From assembly GCF_900176255.2 (NCBI RefSeq), contig NZ_FXEG02000003.1, positions 496,001-560,000 on the forward strand: a stretch of 64,000 bases of DNA, written 5' to 3'. A program made the position numbers and the translations under genes. Positions 46,496 to 54,156 of the stretch are shown in pieces (position 1 is the first letter of the stretch; every line of letters starts with the position of its first letter). Origin of the DNA: Mycobacterium ahvazicum (GTDB taxonomy: Bacteria; Actinomycetota; Actinomycetes; Mycobacteriales; Mycobacteriaceae). The notes below the pieces were generated by a model that had not been told where the DNA came from, did not search any database, and saw nothing but the letters and a program-made list of their open reading frames with translations.

Positions 46496-47491
46496 CTACT
46501 CGCCGGCATCTGCGAGGTCCGACATCCACCCGACGAAATCGGAGAGTTCGCGCCGCGGTGTCGATGGCAACGGATCCGCATTGATCGGCGCCCAGCCCAC
46601 CCGCAGCAGCATTTGTGGATAGCTGTCGCTCCCGAAAATCTCGGAGCGCACCGCCTCGCGTGTCTCAGCGACTTCGAGGGGTTCGGTCACCGGGCAACTG
46701 GCCAGGCCCGTCGACGTAGCGGTCAGCAGAACAGCACTGGTGGCCTCGCCGGCGCGCAGCCGCGCCAACCGGTCGTCGGCACGCGTTCCGAGCGCGAGAA
46801 CCACGGCGTTGTCTTCGGCGGATGACGAGCCGGGCGGCTCGGCGAGTACGGGACCTGCGAAGTACCGGCCAGGAATCGTGGCCTCACGATCGGACTTCGG
46901 CGTGTTGCGCGCCGGAACGCCGGCTAAAGAGCCGTAGCGGCCGCTCCACTCCGTGAGCTCGGCGAGATACTCGTGGTTCATGTGATCCCACACGGACTGC
47001 GCCACGATCTTGTTCAGCTTGTCGGTGTCTTCCACCCGGCACAGCGTCACACCGTGGCGCGCCGAACGCGCCGCCATCAGCGCGATGTCGCCGACGGGTA
47101 CCTGCCAGGAGCTGTAGTGCCGGCGGTCGGTTCGCCGCCGGGGTATCGCCGCGGCGAGCGCAATGTCGGAGGAGTCAGCGGTGTGCTGTGAAAGTTCAAT
47201 TGCGGCAAGGTGGTTCGGGTCCGCCGGGTTGGGCAGGCGGGACACTTTGGCGTGCCATCCGACCGCCGCGAATGCGACGACGCAGTGATTCAGCGCCGCG
47301 CCGCAGCTCAACATCAAGTCGCGCCCGTCCGGATCGGTGTTGGGTAGTTGCCGGGTTGCGTCGGAGTAGAGATGCAGACTCTGCTCGCCCACCAGCCACC
47401 GCCAGGGTTGGGTGTTGTGGACGGAGGGGGCCCGAGATGCCAGTGCCAGGACCGTGCGAATCGTGCCCGCATCAGGAAAGTGCGCATTCAT
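46496..47491 (-). CDS. Acg-family nitroreductase-fold protein (Rv3131 orthologue)
   Basis: This 331-residue protein is closely similar to M. tuberculosis Rv3131. Matching segments include the N-terminal RAPSVHNTQPWRW, IPRRRTDRR near 115, LTEWSGRYGS near 180 and the end region GWAPINADPLP. Probably an FMN-binding protein of the Acg group. In M. tuberculosis it lies beside tgs1 (Rv3130c); here it instead heads the hydrogenase operon. A candidate DosR box lies 82-101 bases upstream. Confidence 0.93.
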   Translation of the reverse strand: MNAHFPDAGTIRTVLALASRAPSVHNTQPWRWLVGEQSLHLYSDATRQLPNTDPDGRDLMLSCGAALNHCVVAFAAVGWHAKVSRLPNPADPNHLAAIELSQHTADSSDIALAAAIPRRRTDRRHYSSWQVPVGDIALMAARSARHGVTLCRVEDTDKLNKIVAQSVWDHMNHEYLAELTEWSGRYGSLAGVPARNTPKSDREATIPGRYFAGPVLAEPPGSSSAEDNAVVLALGTRADDRLARLRAGEATSAVLLTATSTGLASCPVTEPLEVAETREAVRSEIFGSDSYPQMLLRVGWAPINADPLPSTPRRELSDFVGWMSDLADAGE

Positions 47492-47572
47492 GGCAGTCGC
47501 CCCTTTCTGAAAATTCTGATGTCAACGATTCCGGGTTTACCGCCACGGGACGAGGGAATGACGACCTTGATC

Positions 47573-47592
47573 CGAGGGACTTTGTGCCACGC
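47573..47592 (-). promoter_or_regulatory. DosR-box-like site for the Rv3131-hydrogenase operon
   Basis: The plus strand reads CGAGGGACTTTGTGCCACGC, 11 of 20 positions with an intact GGGACTTT half. It is 82-101 bases before the ATG at 47491. Confidence 0.55.
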
Positions 47593-47623
47593 CCGGTGGG
47601 AGAGACACGCTGACCGAGTTCAG

Positions 47624-47875
47624 CTAGGCCGCCGACGCAAGCGTCACTTCAACGGACAACTGGTTGCCCACGGCATAGGCAGCAGACCAGTCGCCGACGC
47701 ACGCTGCTCGCGCGAGGTCCTCAACCAGCGGACTGTAGGCACCCAGCTCTCGCAGCCACTTCGTGACGATGGCTGCGATCTCGTCACCGTGCACATGAAC
47801 CGTACGGCCACCGTGCAGGCGATCGGTCACGCAATACATCCGCTCCCCATGCGTCGTGTGCTTTACGAATCTCAT
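47624..47875 (-). CDS. Small DosR-regulon protein (Rv2628 homologue)
   Basis: This 83-residue hypothetical protein has a clear match to the C-terminal part of M. tuberculosis Rv2628, a latency antigen: VTDRLHGGRT near 15, HGDEIAA near 28, WLRELG near 39, and GDWSAAYAVGNQLSVE near 60-75. The start at ATG 47875 gives a shorter protein than annotated Rv2628 (120). The frame is open further upstream, but that sequence is the promoter with DosR-like boxes. Function unknown. It is followed by no partner; transcription probably ends before the Rv3131 promoter. Confidence 0.82.
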   Translation of the reverse strand: MRFVKHTTHGERMYCVTDRLHGGRTVHVHGDEIAAIVTKWLRELGAYSPLVEDLARAACVGDWSAAYAVGNQLSVEVTLASAA

Positions 47876-47975
47876 CGCAGCCTCCTCCACCGGCCTTGAG
47901 ACCAATCCGACCAGTCGATCGATGCGGCCGATAGAGGCGAACGAAACCGGCCAGCGGTGCTTCGGTCGCATCGAG

Positions 47976-47995
47976 GACCACGCCGAAGTCCCTGT
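47976..47995 (-). promoter_or_regulatory. DosR half-site-like element, first of three before Rv2628 homologue
   Basis: On the minus strand it reads ACAGGGACTTCGGCGTGGTC; the left half-site is perfect but the right half is poor (9 of 20). It lies 101-120 bases before the ATG at 47875. Confidence 0.45.
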
Positions 47996-47997
47996 CT

Positions 47998-48017
47998 GGG
48001 GGGCCTTTGGTCCCCGG
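47998..48017 (-). promoter_or_regulatory. Strong DosR-box-like site, second of three before Rv2628 homologue
   Basis: On the minus strand it reads CCGGGGACCAAAGGCCCCCC, 14 of 20 positions. It follows the first element by 22 bases start to start, close to two helical turns. Confidence 0.65.
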
Positions 48018-48021
48018 ACCC

Positions 48022-48041
48022 GGGAGGCCCAAGGTCCTTCG
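48022..48041 (-). promoter_or_regulatory. Weak DosR-box-like site, third of three before Rv2628 homologue
   Basis: On the minus strand it reads CGAAGGACCTTGGGCCTCCC, 10 of 20 positions. It is spaced 24 bases from the strong site and ends just beyond the stop of the P1B-type ATPase gene. Confidence 0.4.
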
Positions 48042-48055
48042 ACGACGACCACAGA

Positions 48056-50407
48056 TCACCTTGTTGGACAGTGCTTTTCGTGACTGCCGATCTCATCGTC
48101 GGCTAGCACGAAGTAGTTCTCTTCTTCCTGCACGAAGTGCAACCGCAGCAGGGTGTACAGACCGTAGAGGCACGCGAGCAAGTCATGGACTTGCCCCGGC
48201 TGAATCTCCCCTTCTGCTTGCGCAATCGCGAGGTGCGTTCCGATGCGATCGGAAAGCCTACGGATCTCGGCGTGCGTCCGACTCATTGTCGGGGTGGCTT
48301 GGCTGCCCAACGGCTTGGCCAGCGCCGGGTAAAGCTGGGTTTCCTCGGCCAATTCGTGGGGCAGCACCCGATCGATCAATACCGCATGGGCCGCGGCAAG
48401 CGATTCCAACGCCACGGCGTCGGGACCCGCGACGAGCCGATCCGCACTGTCGCGGAGCAGCCCGATGGCGTCGCGCAGTTCGTCGTGTTCGGCGGAGAAG
48501 CGTTGCAGCAACTCCTCGGTGCCGGTGGCCAACGGCACCTCCGTTTCCGGGTTGCCTCGCAGAGCCCGCAACGCGTTGACGATCACCGCGACATCAATGC
48601 CTTCTTGCAGCAGGGCGCCCGCTGCCGGCGGGAGCCAACCCAGTGCGGCAATCCCCATCGCGAGCACGGACAACGTCATACCGATGACCGCACTTTGCAC
48701 CGCGATCCGCCGAGACCACCGGGCAATGTCCATCGCATCGGCAAGGCGATCGATGCGATCGGTGGTCAGCACCACGTCGGCGGCTTCCGAGGAGGCAGTG
48801 GCGCCGCGGGCACCCATTGCCACCCCGACAGTGGCGGCGGCCAATGCGGGAGCGTCGTTTACTCCGTCACCGACCATCACCGTGGCCGCCCGTTCACTTT
48901 CGGCGCGCACTGCGGCGTACTTGTCGGCGGGTGTCTGTTCGGCAAAAACCTCGTCCAGTCCCAAGACGGTAGCGATCTCGCGGGTGGGCTCGAATCGGTC
49001 GCCGGTCAGCATGATCAACCGATTCAGTCCCGCCTCGCGCAGTCGTCGTACGGTGCGCGGCGCCTCTCGGCGCAGCGGATCTCGCAGGAAGACAGCACCC
49101 AACGCCTGATTGTCGGTGCAGACCCATGCGACGGCTGAGCCGTCGAGACGAGCGCGATCGAGCACCGTGCGTGTCCATGCGGCGGTCACCGCCTCGGCGG
49201 GGAGTTTGCCGACAGACAACCGACGTCCGTCGACGCTGGCTACGACACCAGTGCCAGGCTGCTCGAGTACATCGACGGGCAGCGACAGCCGCAAGCCGCG
49301 GCGCAGCGCTTCGGTGACGATGGCCTCGGCCAGGACGTGCGGAGAAAACTGGTCGACCGATGCGGCCAGTCGCAGCACCGACGTCGCGTCCTGACCAGGA
49401 GCGGCTATCACGTCGACCACCGTCGGCCGTCCCACCGTCAGGGTGCCGGTCTTGTCCATCACCAACGTTTTCGCACGGCCGAGGTTTTCCAGGACCCCAC
49501 CGCCGCGGATGACCACGCCGTCCCGAGTTGCCCGGGACAACCCGGAGACAATCGCGACCGGTGCCGCCAGCAGCAGCGGACATGGAGTCGCCACCACCAG
49601 CACCGCCACGGCGCGCACCGCCGAACCGCTCGCCAGTCCCGCGACGGCGGCGACTATCAACGCCGTAGGAAGAAACCACGCCGCGTAGCGGTCTGCCAAC
49701 CGCACAATGGGCGCGGTCTGCGCACCTGCCTGTTGCGCCAATCGAACGATGCCCGCATACGTGCTCTCCTCGGCCGTTGCGGTCGCATCCAGTTCGAAAG
49801 GGCTGCCCGCGTTGATCACGCCGCTGCGCACGGGCTCACCGATGCCGCGTTCGACGTGCAGCGATTCGCCCGTCAGGGCGGACTCGTCGAGTACCGCCAC
49901 CGCGTCGGCAACCCGCCCGTCCACCGGCACCACCTCGCCGGGGCCGACGACCAGCACGTCGCCGGCACTGACGTCAGCCAAAGCGATGGTGGTGACCTGC
50001 GTGCCCGTCCGTCGCCGGGCGAATCGTGGGGCGCGCTCGAGCAGGGCACGCAAATCGTGTGCCGCGCGACGCTCGGCCGCCGAATCCAGCGCACGGCCAC
50101 CCGCCATCATCACAGCAATCAGCGCTCCGGCGAGATACTCACCGACCAATAGGCTCCCGGCCAGCGACAACACCGCGATAATGTCAACGCCGCCGCGCTT
50201 GCGCCGCAATCCTGACACCACCCACACCGATGCCGGCGCGATCGCGACGGCGGTACCGGCGATCCAGCAGCCGTCGGCCAACTCCCGCCAGCCGGCCAGC
50301 CAGGCGACGCCACCGGCCGCCAAGGCGGCCAACGTGAATACCGCCAAGATTGGCTCGACCAACGAGCGCGCCCGAAGGATAAAGCGGCCAGCGCAACGGC
50401 TGCCCAT
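48056..50407 (-). CDS. P1B-type (P1B-5-like) metal ATPase fused to a hemerythrin domain
   Basis: This 783-residue pump has six or so membrane helices, TGES in the actuator (179-182), the metal-site motif TPCPL at 274-278, the phosphorylated Asp318 in DKTGTLT, and GDGVNDAP. No N-terminal metal-binding domain is present. Residues from about 622 to the end form an HHE hemerythrin domain, with His/Glu ligands in HDELRD, LPHELAEE, HAEIRRL and FVQEEENYF. TPC-type pumps with a C-terminal hemerythrin define subgroup P1B-5; the rhizobial Nia protein of this group exports nickel and iron. An oxygen- or redox-tuned Fe/Ni pump would suit an island encoding a nickel hydrogenase. Confidence 0.9.
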   Translation of the reverse strand: MGSRCAGRFILRARSLVEPILAVFTLAALAAGGVAWLAGWRELADGCWIAGTAVAIAPASVWVVSGLRRKRGGVDIIAVLSLAGSLLVGEYLAGALIAVMMAGGRALDSAAERRAAHDLRALLERAPRFARRRTGTQVTTIALADVSAGDVLVVGPGEVVPVDGRVADAVAVLDESALTGESLHVERGIGEPVRSGVINAGSPFELDATATAEESTYAGIVRLAQQAGAQTAPIVRLADRYAAWFLPTALIVAAVAGLASGSAVRAVAVLVVATPCPLLLAAPVAIVSGLSRATRDGVVIRGGGVLENLGRAKTLVMDKTGTLTVGRPTVVDVIAAPGQDATSVLRLAASVDQFSPHVLAEAIVTEALRRGLRLSLPVDVLEQPGTGVVASVDGRRLSVGKLPAEAVTAAWTRTVLDRARLDGSAVAWVCTDNQALGAVFLRDPLRREAPRTVRRLREAGLNRLIMLTGDRFEPTREIATVLGLDEVFAEQTPADKYAAVRAESERAATVMVGDGVNDAPALAAATVGVAMGARGATASSEAADVVLTTDRIDRLADAMDIARWSRRIAVQSAVIGMTLSVLAMGIAALGWLPPAAGALLQEGIDVAVIVNALRALRGNPETEVPLATGTEELLQRFSAEHDELRDAIGLLRDSADRLVAGPDAVALESLAAAHAVLIDRVLPHELAEETQLYPALAKPLGSQATPTMSRTHAEIRRLSDRIGTHLAIAQAEGEIQPGQVHDLLACLYGLYTLLRLHFVQEEENYFVLADDEIGSHEKHCPTR

Positions 50408-50492
50408 GACAAACCCCTTCGGCTACAATGACTTTCGGAATAAAGTCGATCAGTCGCCGGGTTCTCTGGCAAGTGCCGTAATACCCGTTCGT

Positions 50493-50512
50493 CGCGGGTC
50501 TTTGGGCCGTAG
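50493..50512 (-). promoter_or_regulatory. Possible DosR box for P1B-type ATPase
   Basis: The plus strand reads CGCGGGTCTTTGGGCCGTAG, 12 of 20 positions. It is 86-105 bases before the ATG at 50407 and marks the apparent right edge of the regulated island. Confidence 0.4.
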
Positions 50513-50519
50513 TGGTCCG

Positions 50520-51698
50520 TTACTCGCGTTTGTCGCTTGGTGCTGCGCCATCCGCGCCGGTCGCCGGCTGCCGCCGTGCCGCCAACGCGCCGGCGATCGA
50601 GGTGGCCGCGACCGTCAGCAGGGCGCCGAGCATCAGCGCCGAACCTTCGCCCGGCGCGAGCAGGTTTTCCTGGTTCCCGATCGTGGCCGCGGCCACTGGC
50701 ACACCGAGCTGGGCGGCCGAGAGCACGGCCAGGCTTATCGGCTGGCCGAGCAGCCTGCCCACGCAGTGTGCCGACACGGCGCCCAGCCCCAGTGCCACGC
50801 CCAACAGAATCAATTTCGGGTGCGCGCCCAGCTCGCGCACGTGCAGCGAGGCGCCCAGCCAGACGAAGAACAACGGACCGAAGAACCCCTCGGTGATCCC
50901 GAACAGCTGGCGCGCAAGCCGTCGCGGCTCGCCCACCGACGCGATCACCAATCCCAATGCGAAGCCGGCCAACATGATCGACACGTGGGTGCTGAGTGCG
51001 AGTGCCGCTAGTGCGAACAACACCAGTAGATTCGTGCGCAGCTCCAGCGCGAATTTGTGATCCTCGGAAAAGTCGTGCGCGCGCTGGCGCCAGCCCCGGC
51101 GATCGACCGCGAGTAGAACCAGGTAAACCAGTCCCGCACACGCCGCGATCGCCAGCGCACCGAGTGCTGCCGTCGGCGCTCTGCTCAGGTCGATCACCAA
51201 GGGCAGCAACACGACACAGGCCGTGTCAGCGATGGCGATCTGTGCCGTGAGCGAGAGCACGGACGGCCCCTGCAGGCGCAGCGAGCCGATCACCGGTAGT
51301 GCCAGCGCCGCCGATGACGACGTCATCAGCACGGCGTACAGTGCCGCGTGGCCGGTACCGAAATACCACGCCAACGCCACACCAAGGGCCGTTGCGACGA
51401 CGCCGCACAGCACCGCTCGCGCCAACGCCCGCGGCAGTGCCCCGCGCACGTCAGGATTTCGCACCGGCACATGGGTGCCCGCGACGAACATCACCAGCGC
51501 GAAGCCGATGTTGGCGAATAGCTGAAAGGTCGGGTTCGACTCGTCGAGCACACTGAAACCGGTTTTGCCGAGCACGAGTCCCGCGAGCAGCTCACCGACG
51601 ATCAGCGGAATCCGCAGGCGCGGCAGCGAAGCCACCAGCGGGCCGGCAAAACCCACCGCGGCCAGCAGCGCCAGCGTCTCGAAGCCGAACCCCGACAT
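50520..51698 (-). CDS. CPA2-type cation/proton antiporter
   Basis: This 392-residue membrane protein has about 12 hydrophobic helices, typical of the KefB/Na+:H+ antiporter family. A LPLVIDL segment and a PVIGSL segment fit the exchanger core. There is no cytosolic TrkA-N domain, so it is a short form. It may exchange potassium or sodium for protons. It is separated from the P1B ATPase by 112 bases and from the hotdog gene by 21, so it could be co-transcribed with the latter. Confidence 0.87.
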   Translation of the reverse strand: MSGFGFETLALLAAVGFAGPLVASLPRLRIPLIVGELLAGLVLGKTGFSVLDESNPTFQLFANIGFALVMFVAGTHVPVRNPDVRGALPRALARAVLCGVVATALGVALAWYFGTGHAALYAVLMTSSSAALALPVIGSLRLQGPSVLSLTAQIAIADTACVVLLPLVIDLSRAPTAALGALAIAACAGLVYLVLLAVDRRGWRQRAHDFSEDHKFALELRTNLLVLFALAALALSTHVSIMLAGFALGLVIASVGEPRRLARQLFGITEGFFGPLFFVWLGASLHVRELGAHPKLILLGVALGLGAVSAHCVGRLLGQPISLAVLSAAQLGVPVAAATIGNQENLLAPGEGSALMLGALLTVAATSIAGALAARRQPATGADGAAPSDKRE

Positions 51699-51719
51699 CT
51701 CAGTAGCCCCGCGGCGCGA

Positions 51720-52586
51720 TCAGCCGACCACCTCGAAGATCGCCGCGGCCGACGTCACGGCCTTGTCCGCGTTGCCCTCGTCGTGCAGCAGCATGCGCAC
51801 GCCGATGCGTCCGGGACCGCCGGCATGGGCGGTGCCCGCCACCCGGAACGGCCCGGCCTTCCCGCGGGACATGAACATGACGTGCCAGCTGACGACCTGC
51901 AGCTTGCGGGTACAGGCGAGATCGGCGGCCAGGTCGATCGCCGCGGTCTCCAGCACGACGTGCTGGGGCCCGATGTGCAGCGCCGCATCCGGCGAGGCGA
52001 GTTCAGCGCTGAGCGCGGGCAGTATCCAGTGTCCGTCGTCGCGTCTGGAGGCCCCGAAGGCAGCCCACAGCGGCGGCAGCTCGGGCGAGTCCTCGACAAC
52101 CAGCTCGGTGCCCGAAACATCCATCCTGTCAAGCCCTTCCGGCGGGATCCCAATGATCGCGCCCTGGCCCTCGTTGAACGCGATCACCCGGTCCGGGTTG
52201 TCGGCGTCGACGATCTTGCACCGCCCGTACCCCATGGTCCGGCCTTGGTGCACGATGCCGGAGCCGACGATCTCGACGGCAGAGACGTCGTAACCGGGGT
52301 CGATGATCTGCACCGACGCGATGACCGGATTGGGCACCGCGACCATGTCGGTCTGACATCCCTCGGGCGACGAGATGGCCAGCGGTGCAACCATAATGCC
52401 GCCTGCCTCGTTGCGCATGTCGCGGCGGATCACGACGGTGTCGTCGACGTCGCCGATGTCCATCGACGAGTGCTTGCGGCCGATGTAGCGGTAACTGAGC
52501 AGACCGGTCCACCGGCGGTACAGCTCATCGCGATAGGCATCGGCGTCGCCGGCCAACTCTCGGATGTCTCGCAATTGGTCGCTCAC
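51720..52586 (-). CDS. Tandem hotdog-fold protein (PaaI/thioesterase-like)
   Basis: This 288-residue protein consists of two hotdog-like halves (about 40-145 and 180-285). The first half has a GGIMVAPLAI block, and GTAHAGGPGRIGVRMLL follows in the second. Possible roles are acyl-CoA thioesterase or dehydratase. The acyl-CoA dehydrogenase gene ends 30 bases upstream on the same strand, so both likely act in one lipid or steroid side-chain pathway. I do not recognise a close named relative. Confidence 0.65.
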   Translation of the reverse strand: MSDQLRDIRELAGDADAYRDELYRRWTGLLSYRYIGRKHSSMDIGDVDDTVVIRRDMRNEAGGIMVAPLAISSPEGCQTDMVAVPNPVIASVQIIDPGYDVSAVEIVGSGIVHQGRTMGYGRCKIVDADNPDRVIAFNEGQGAIIGIPPEGLDRMDVSGTELVVEDSPELPPLWAAFGASRRDDGHWILPALSAELASPDAALHIGPQHVVLETAAIDLAADLACTRKLQVVSWHVMFMSRGKAGPFRVAGTAHAGGPGRIGVRMLLHDEGNADKAVTSAAAIFEVVG

Positions 52587-52616
52587 TTATGGCCACCTCT
52601 CCCCGACTTCGGTCCG

Positions 52617-53849
52617 TCAGGACAGTCTGTTTCGCCGCACCTGGTTGAACGGCACGCCGCGGTCGGCGGCGTACTCGCGGGGAAAGTTCAACACCCGCTC
52701 GCCGATCACGTTGCGCGCCATTTCGGTGGTGCCGCCGCCGATGCTGGCGATCTGGCGGCCCAGATACCGGATGCCGATATCGAGCAGCTGCGCGTCGTCC
52801 TCGACGACCGCGGAGGTCCCCGCGACGGCGATCGCGGTATCGATTTCGACGTCGTGGACCGCGGCCATCTGCAAGCGAATGATCGATCCCGCGGTCGGCG
52901 GCAGCGCACCGCCGGCCACGGCGTGGAAGACGTGCTCGCTGAGTTGACGCGCCACCGTCCGGTGGACCAGGGCACGTCCGATCATCTCGCCGACGCGTTC
53001 GTCGTCCAGCTGGCCGGTCTTTTCGGCGAGCGCCAGTAGGTCGATCGAAACGTCTTCGGCCTCAGAGATTCCCGGGCCGCTGGTGTACTCCGAGCCGTCG
53101 CCCATGCTGCGCCGTTCGTGGTAGAGCTGTCGCGAGGCGACTTCCCACCCCTTGCCCGGCTCGCCGACGACGGCTTCGTCGCCCACCTCGACGTCATCGA
53201 AGAATTCCTCGCAGAATTCGATGGAGCCGTTGATTTGCCGGATGCGGTTGATCGTTATTCCGGGGTGCTTGAGCGGCACCAGGAACATCGTCAACCCTTC
53301 GTGTTTTGGCGCGTCCCAATCGGTCCTGGCCAGGCATAACCCGTAGTCCGCGGCGAACGCCCAGGTGCTCCACGTCTTGGCGCCTTTGATGATCCACCGC
53401 CCGTCCCGGCGGTCGGCACGGGTGATGACGCCCGCGAGGTCCGATCCCCCACTCGGCTCAGACAGCAATTGGACCAGCACCTCGTCGCCCCGCAGCGCCG
53501 CGGAGATGTGGGTGCGCTTCTGCTCCTCACTGCCCATGTCGAGGATGGTGGCGCAGCAGATGGCGAAGGACGGCACGTTGAGCAGCAACGGTGTTTCATA
53601 GCCTTGCGCCTCGGCGTCGAAGGCCTTCTTGTACTCGTAGCCCAGTCCGAGACCGCCGTACTCCCGGGGAAAGCAGATGCCAGCGAATCCGCCGCCGTAC
53701 AACGTCTTTTGCAATTCGCGCGCCCGGTGCCAGGACACCTCCGCATCGCGTTCGAGAAGCGCCGCTTCGGCGGGACCCTGCCGCGGCATGTTCTCGGCCA
53801 ACCAGGCCCTGGCCCGGCGGCGAAACTCCGCTACGGTCTCGTCGATCAC
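52617..53849 (-). CDS. Acyl-CoA dehydrogenase
   Basis: This 410-residue FAD enzyme oxidises an acyl-CoA at the alpha-beta bond. It has the CFPREYGG FAD loop near residue 55, LLSEPSGGSDLAG near 130, and the KGAKTWSTWA strand near 155. The helix ending GGGTTEMARNVIGERVL near 370-386 is typical of the FadE group acting on steroids or branched chains in actinobacteria. It is the first gene of a two-gene unit with the hotdog protein. Confidence 0.93.
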   Translation of the reverse strand: MIDETVAEFRRRARAWLAENMPRQGPAEAALLERDAEVSWHRARELQKTLYGGGFAGICFPREYGGLGLGYEYKKAFDAEAQGYETPLLLNVPSFAICCATILDMGSEEQKRTHISAALRGDEVLVQLLSEPSGGSDLAGVITRADRRDGRWIIKGAKTWSTWAFAADYGLCLARTDWDAPKHEGLTMFLVPLKHPGITINRIRQINGSIEFCEEFFDDVEVGDEAVVGEPGKGWEVASRQLYHERRSMGDGSEYTSGPGISEAEDVSIDLLALAEKTGQLDDERVGEMIGRALVHRTVARQLSEHVFHAVAGGALPPTAGSIIRLQMAAVHDVEIDTAIAVAGTSAVVEDDAQLLDIGIRYLGRQIASIGGGTTEMARNVIGERVLNFPREYAADRGVPFNQVRRNRLS

Positions 53850-54156
53850 CAGGCGTGCCGAATTCGTCTGTGCGTCATCGCCGCTGACCTCCCGACACCG
53901 TTGTCGTGCCCAAACCTCGAGCGTGTGCTGGGCGACCGTACAGCGCCCGGCTAATGACTGTACACATCGACGTCCTGCCGCCGCAGTGTCAACGAGTACG
54001 CGTCCACCGCTTTGAGTCTGCGCCCACGGCGAGAAATCTCGGAAATTTGCGCCCTAGGCGCAGGCTCGACGCATTCGCCGCCCTGCCGATTACGCGTCCG
54101 GGGCTGATATGTTTGGGAATCGGCGCTATTTTAACCGGCGATCGGAGGATCGGCGC
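53850..54156. other. Divergent intergenic region
   Basis: These 307 bases hold no convincing gene. They must contain promoters for the acyl-CoA dehydrogenase unit (minus) and the phosphotransferase-SDR unit (plus). The sequence has two copies of a GTACA-type hexamer (CGTACAG near 53937 and TGTACAC near 53960) that could form part of a regulator site; this is weak. Confidence 0.4.
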
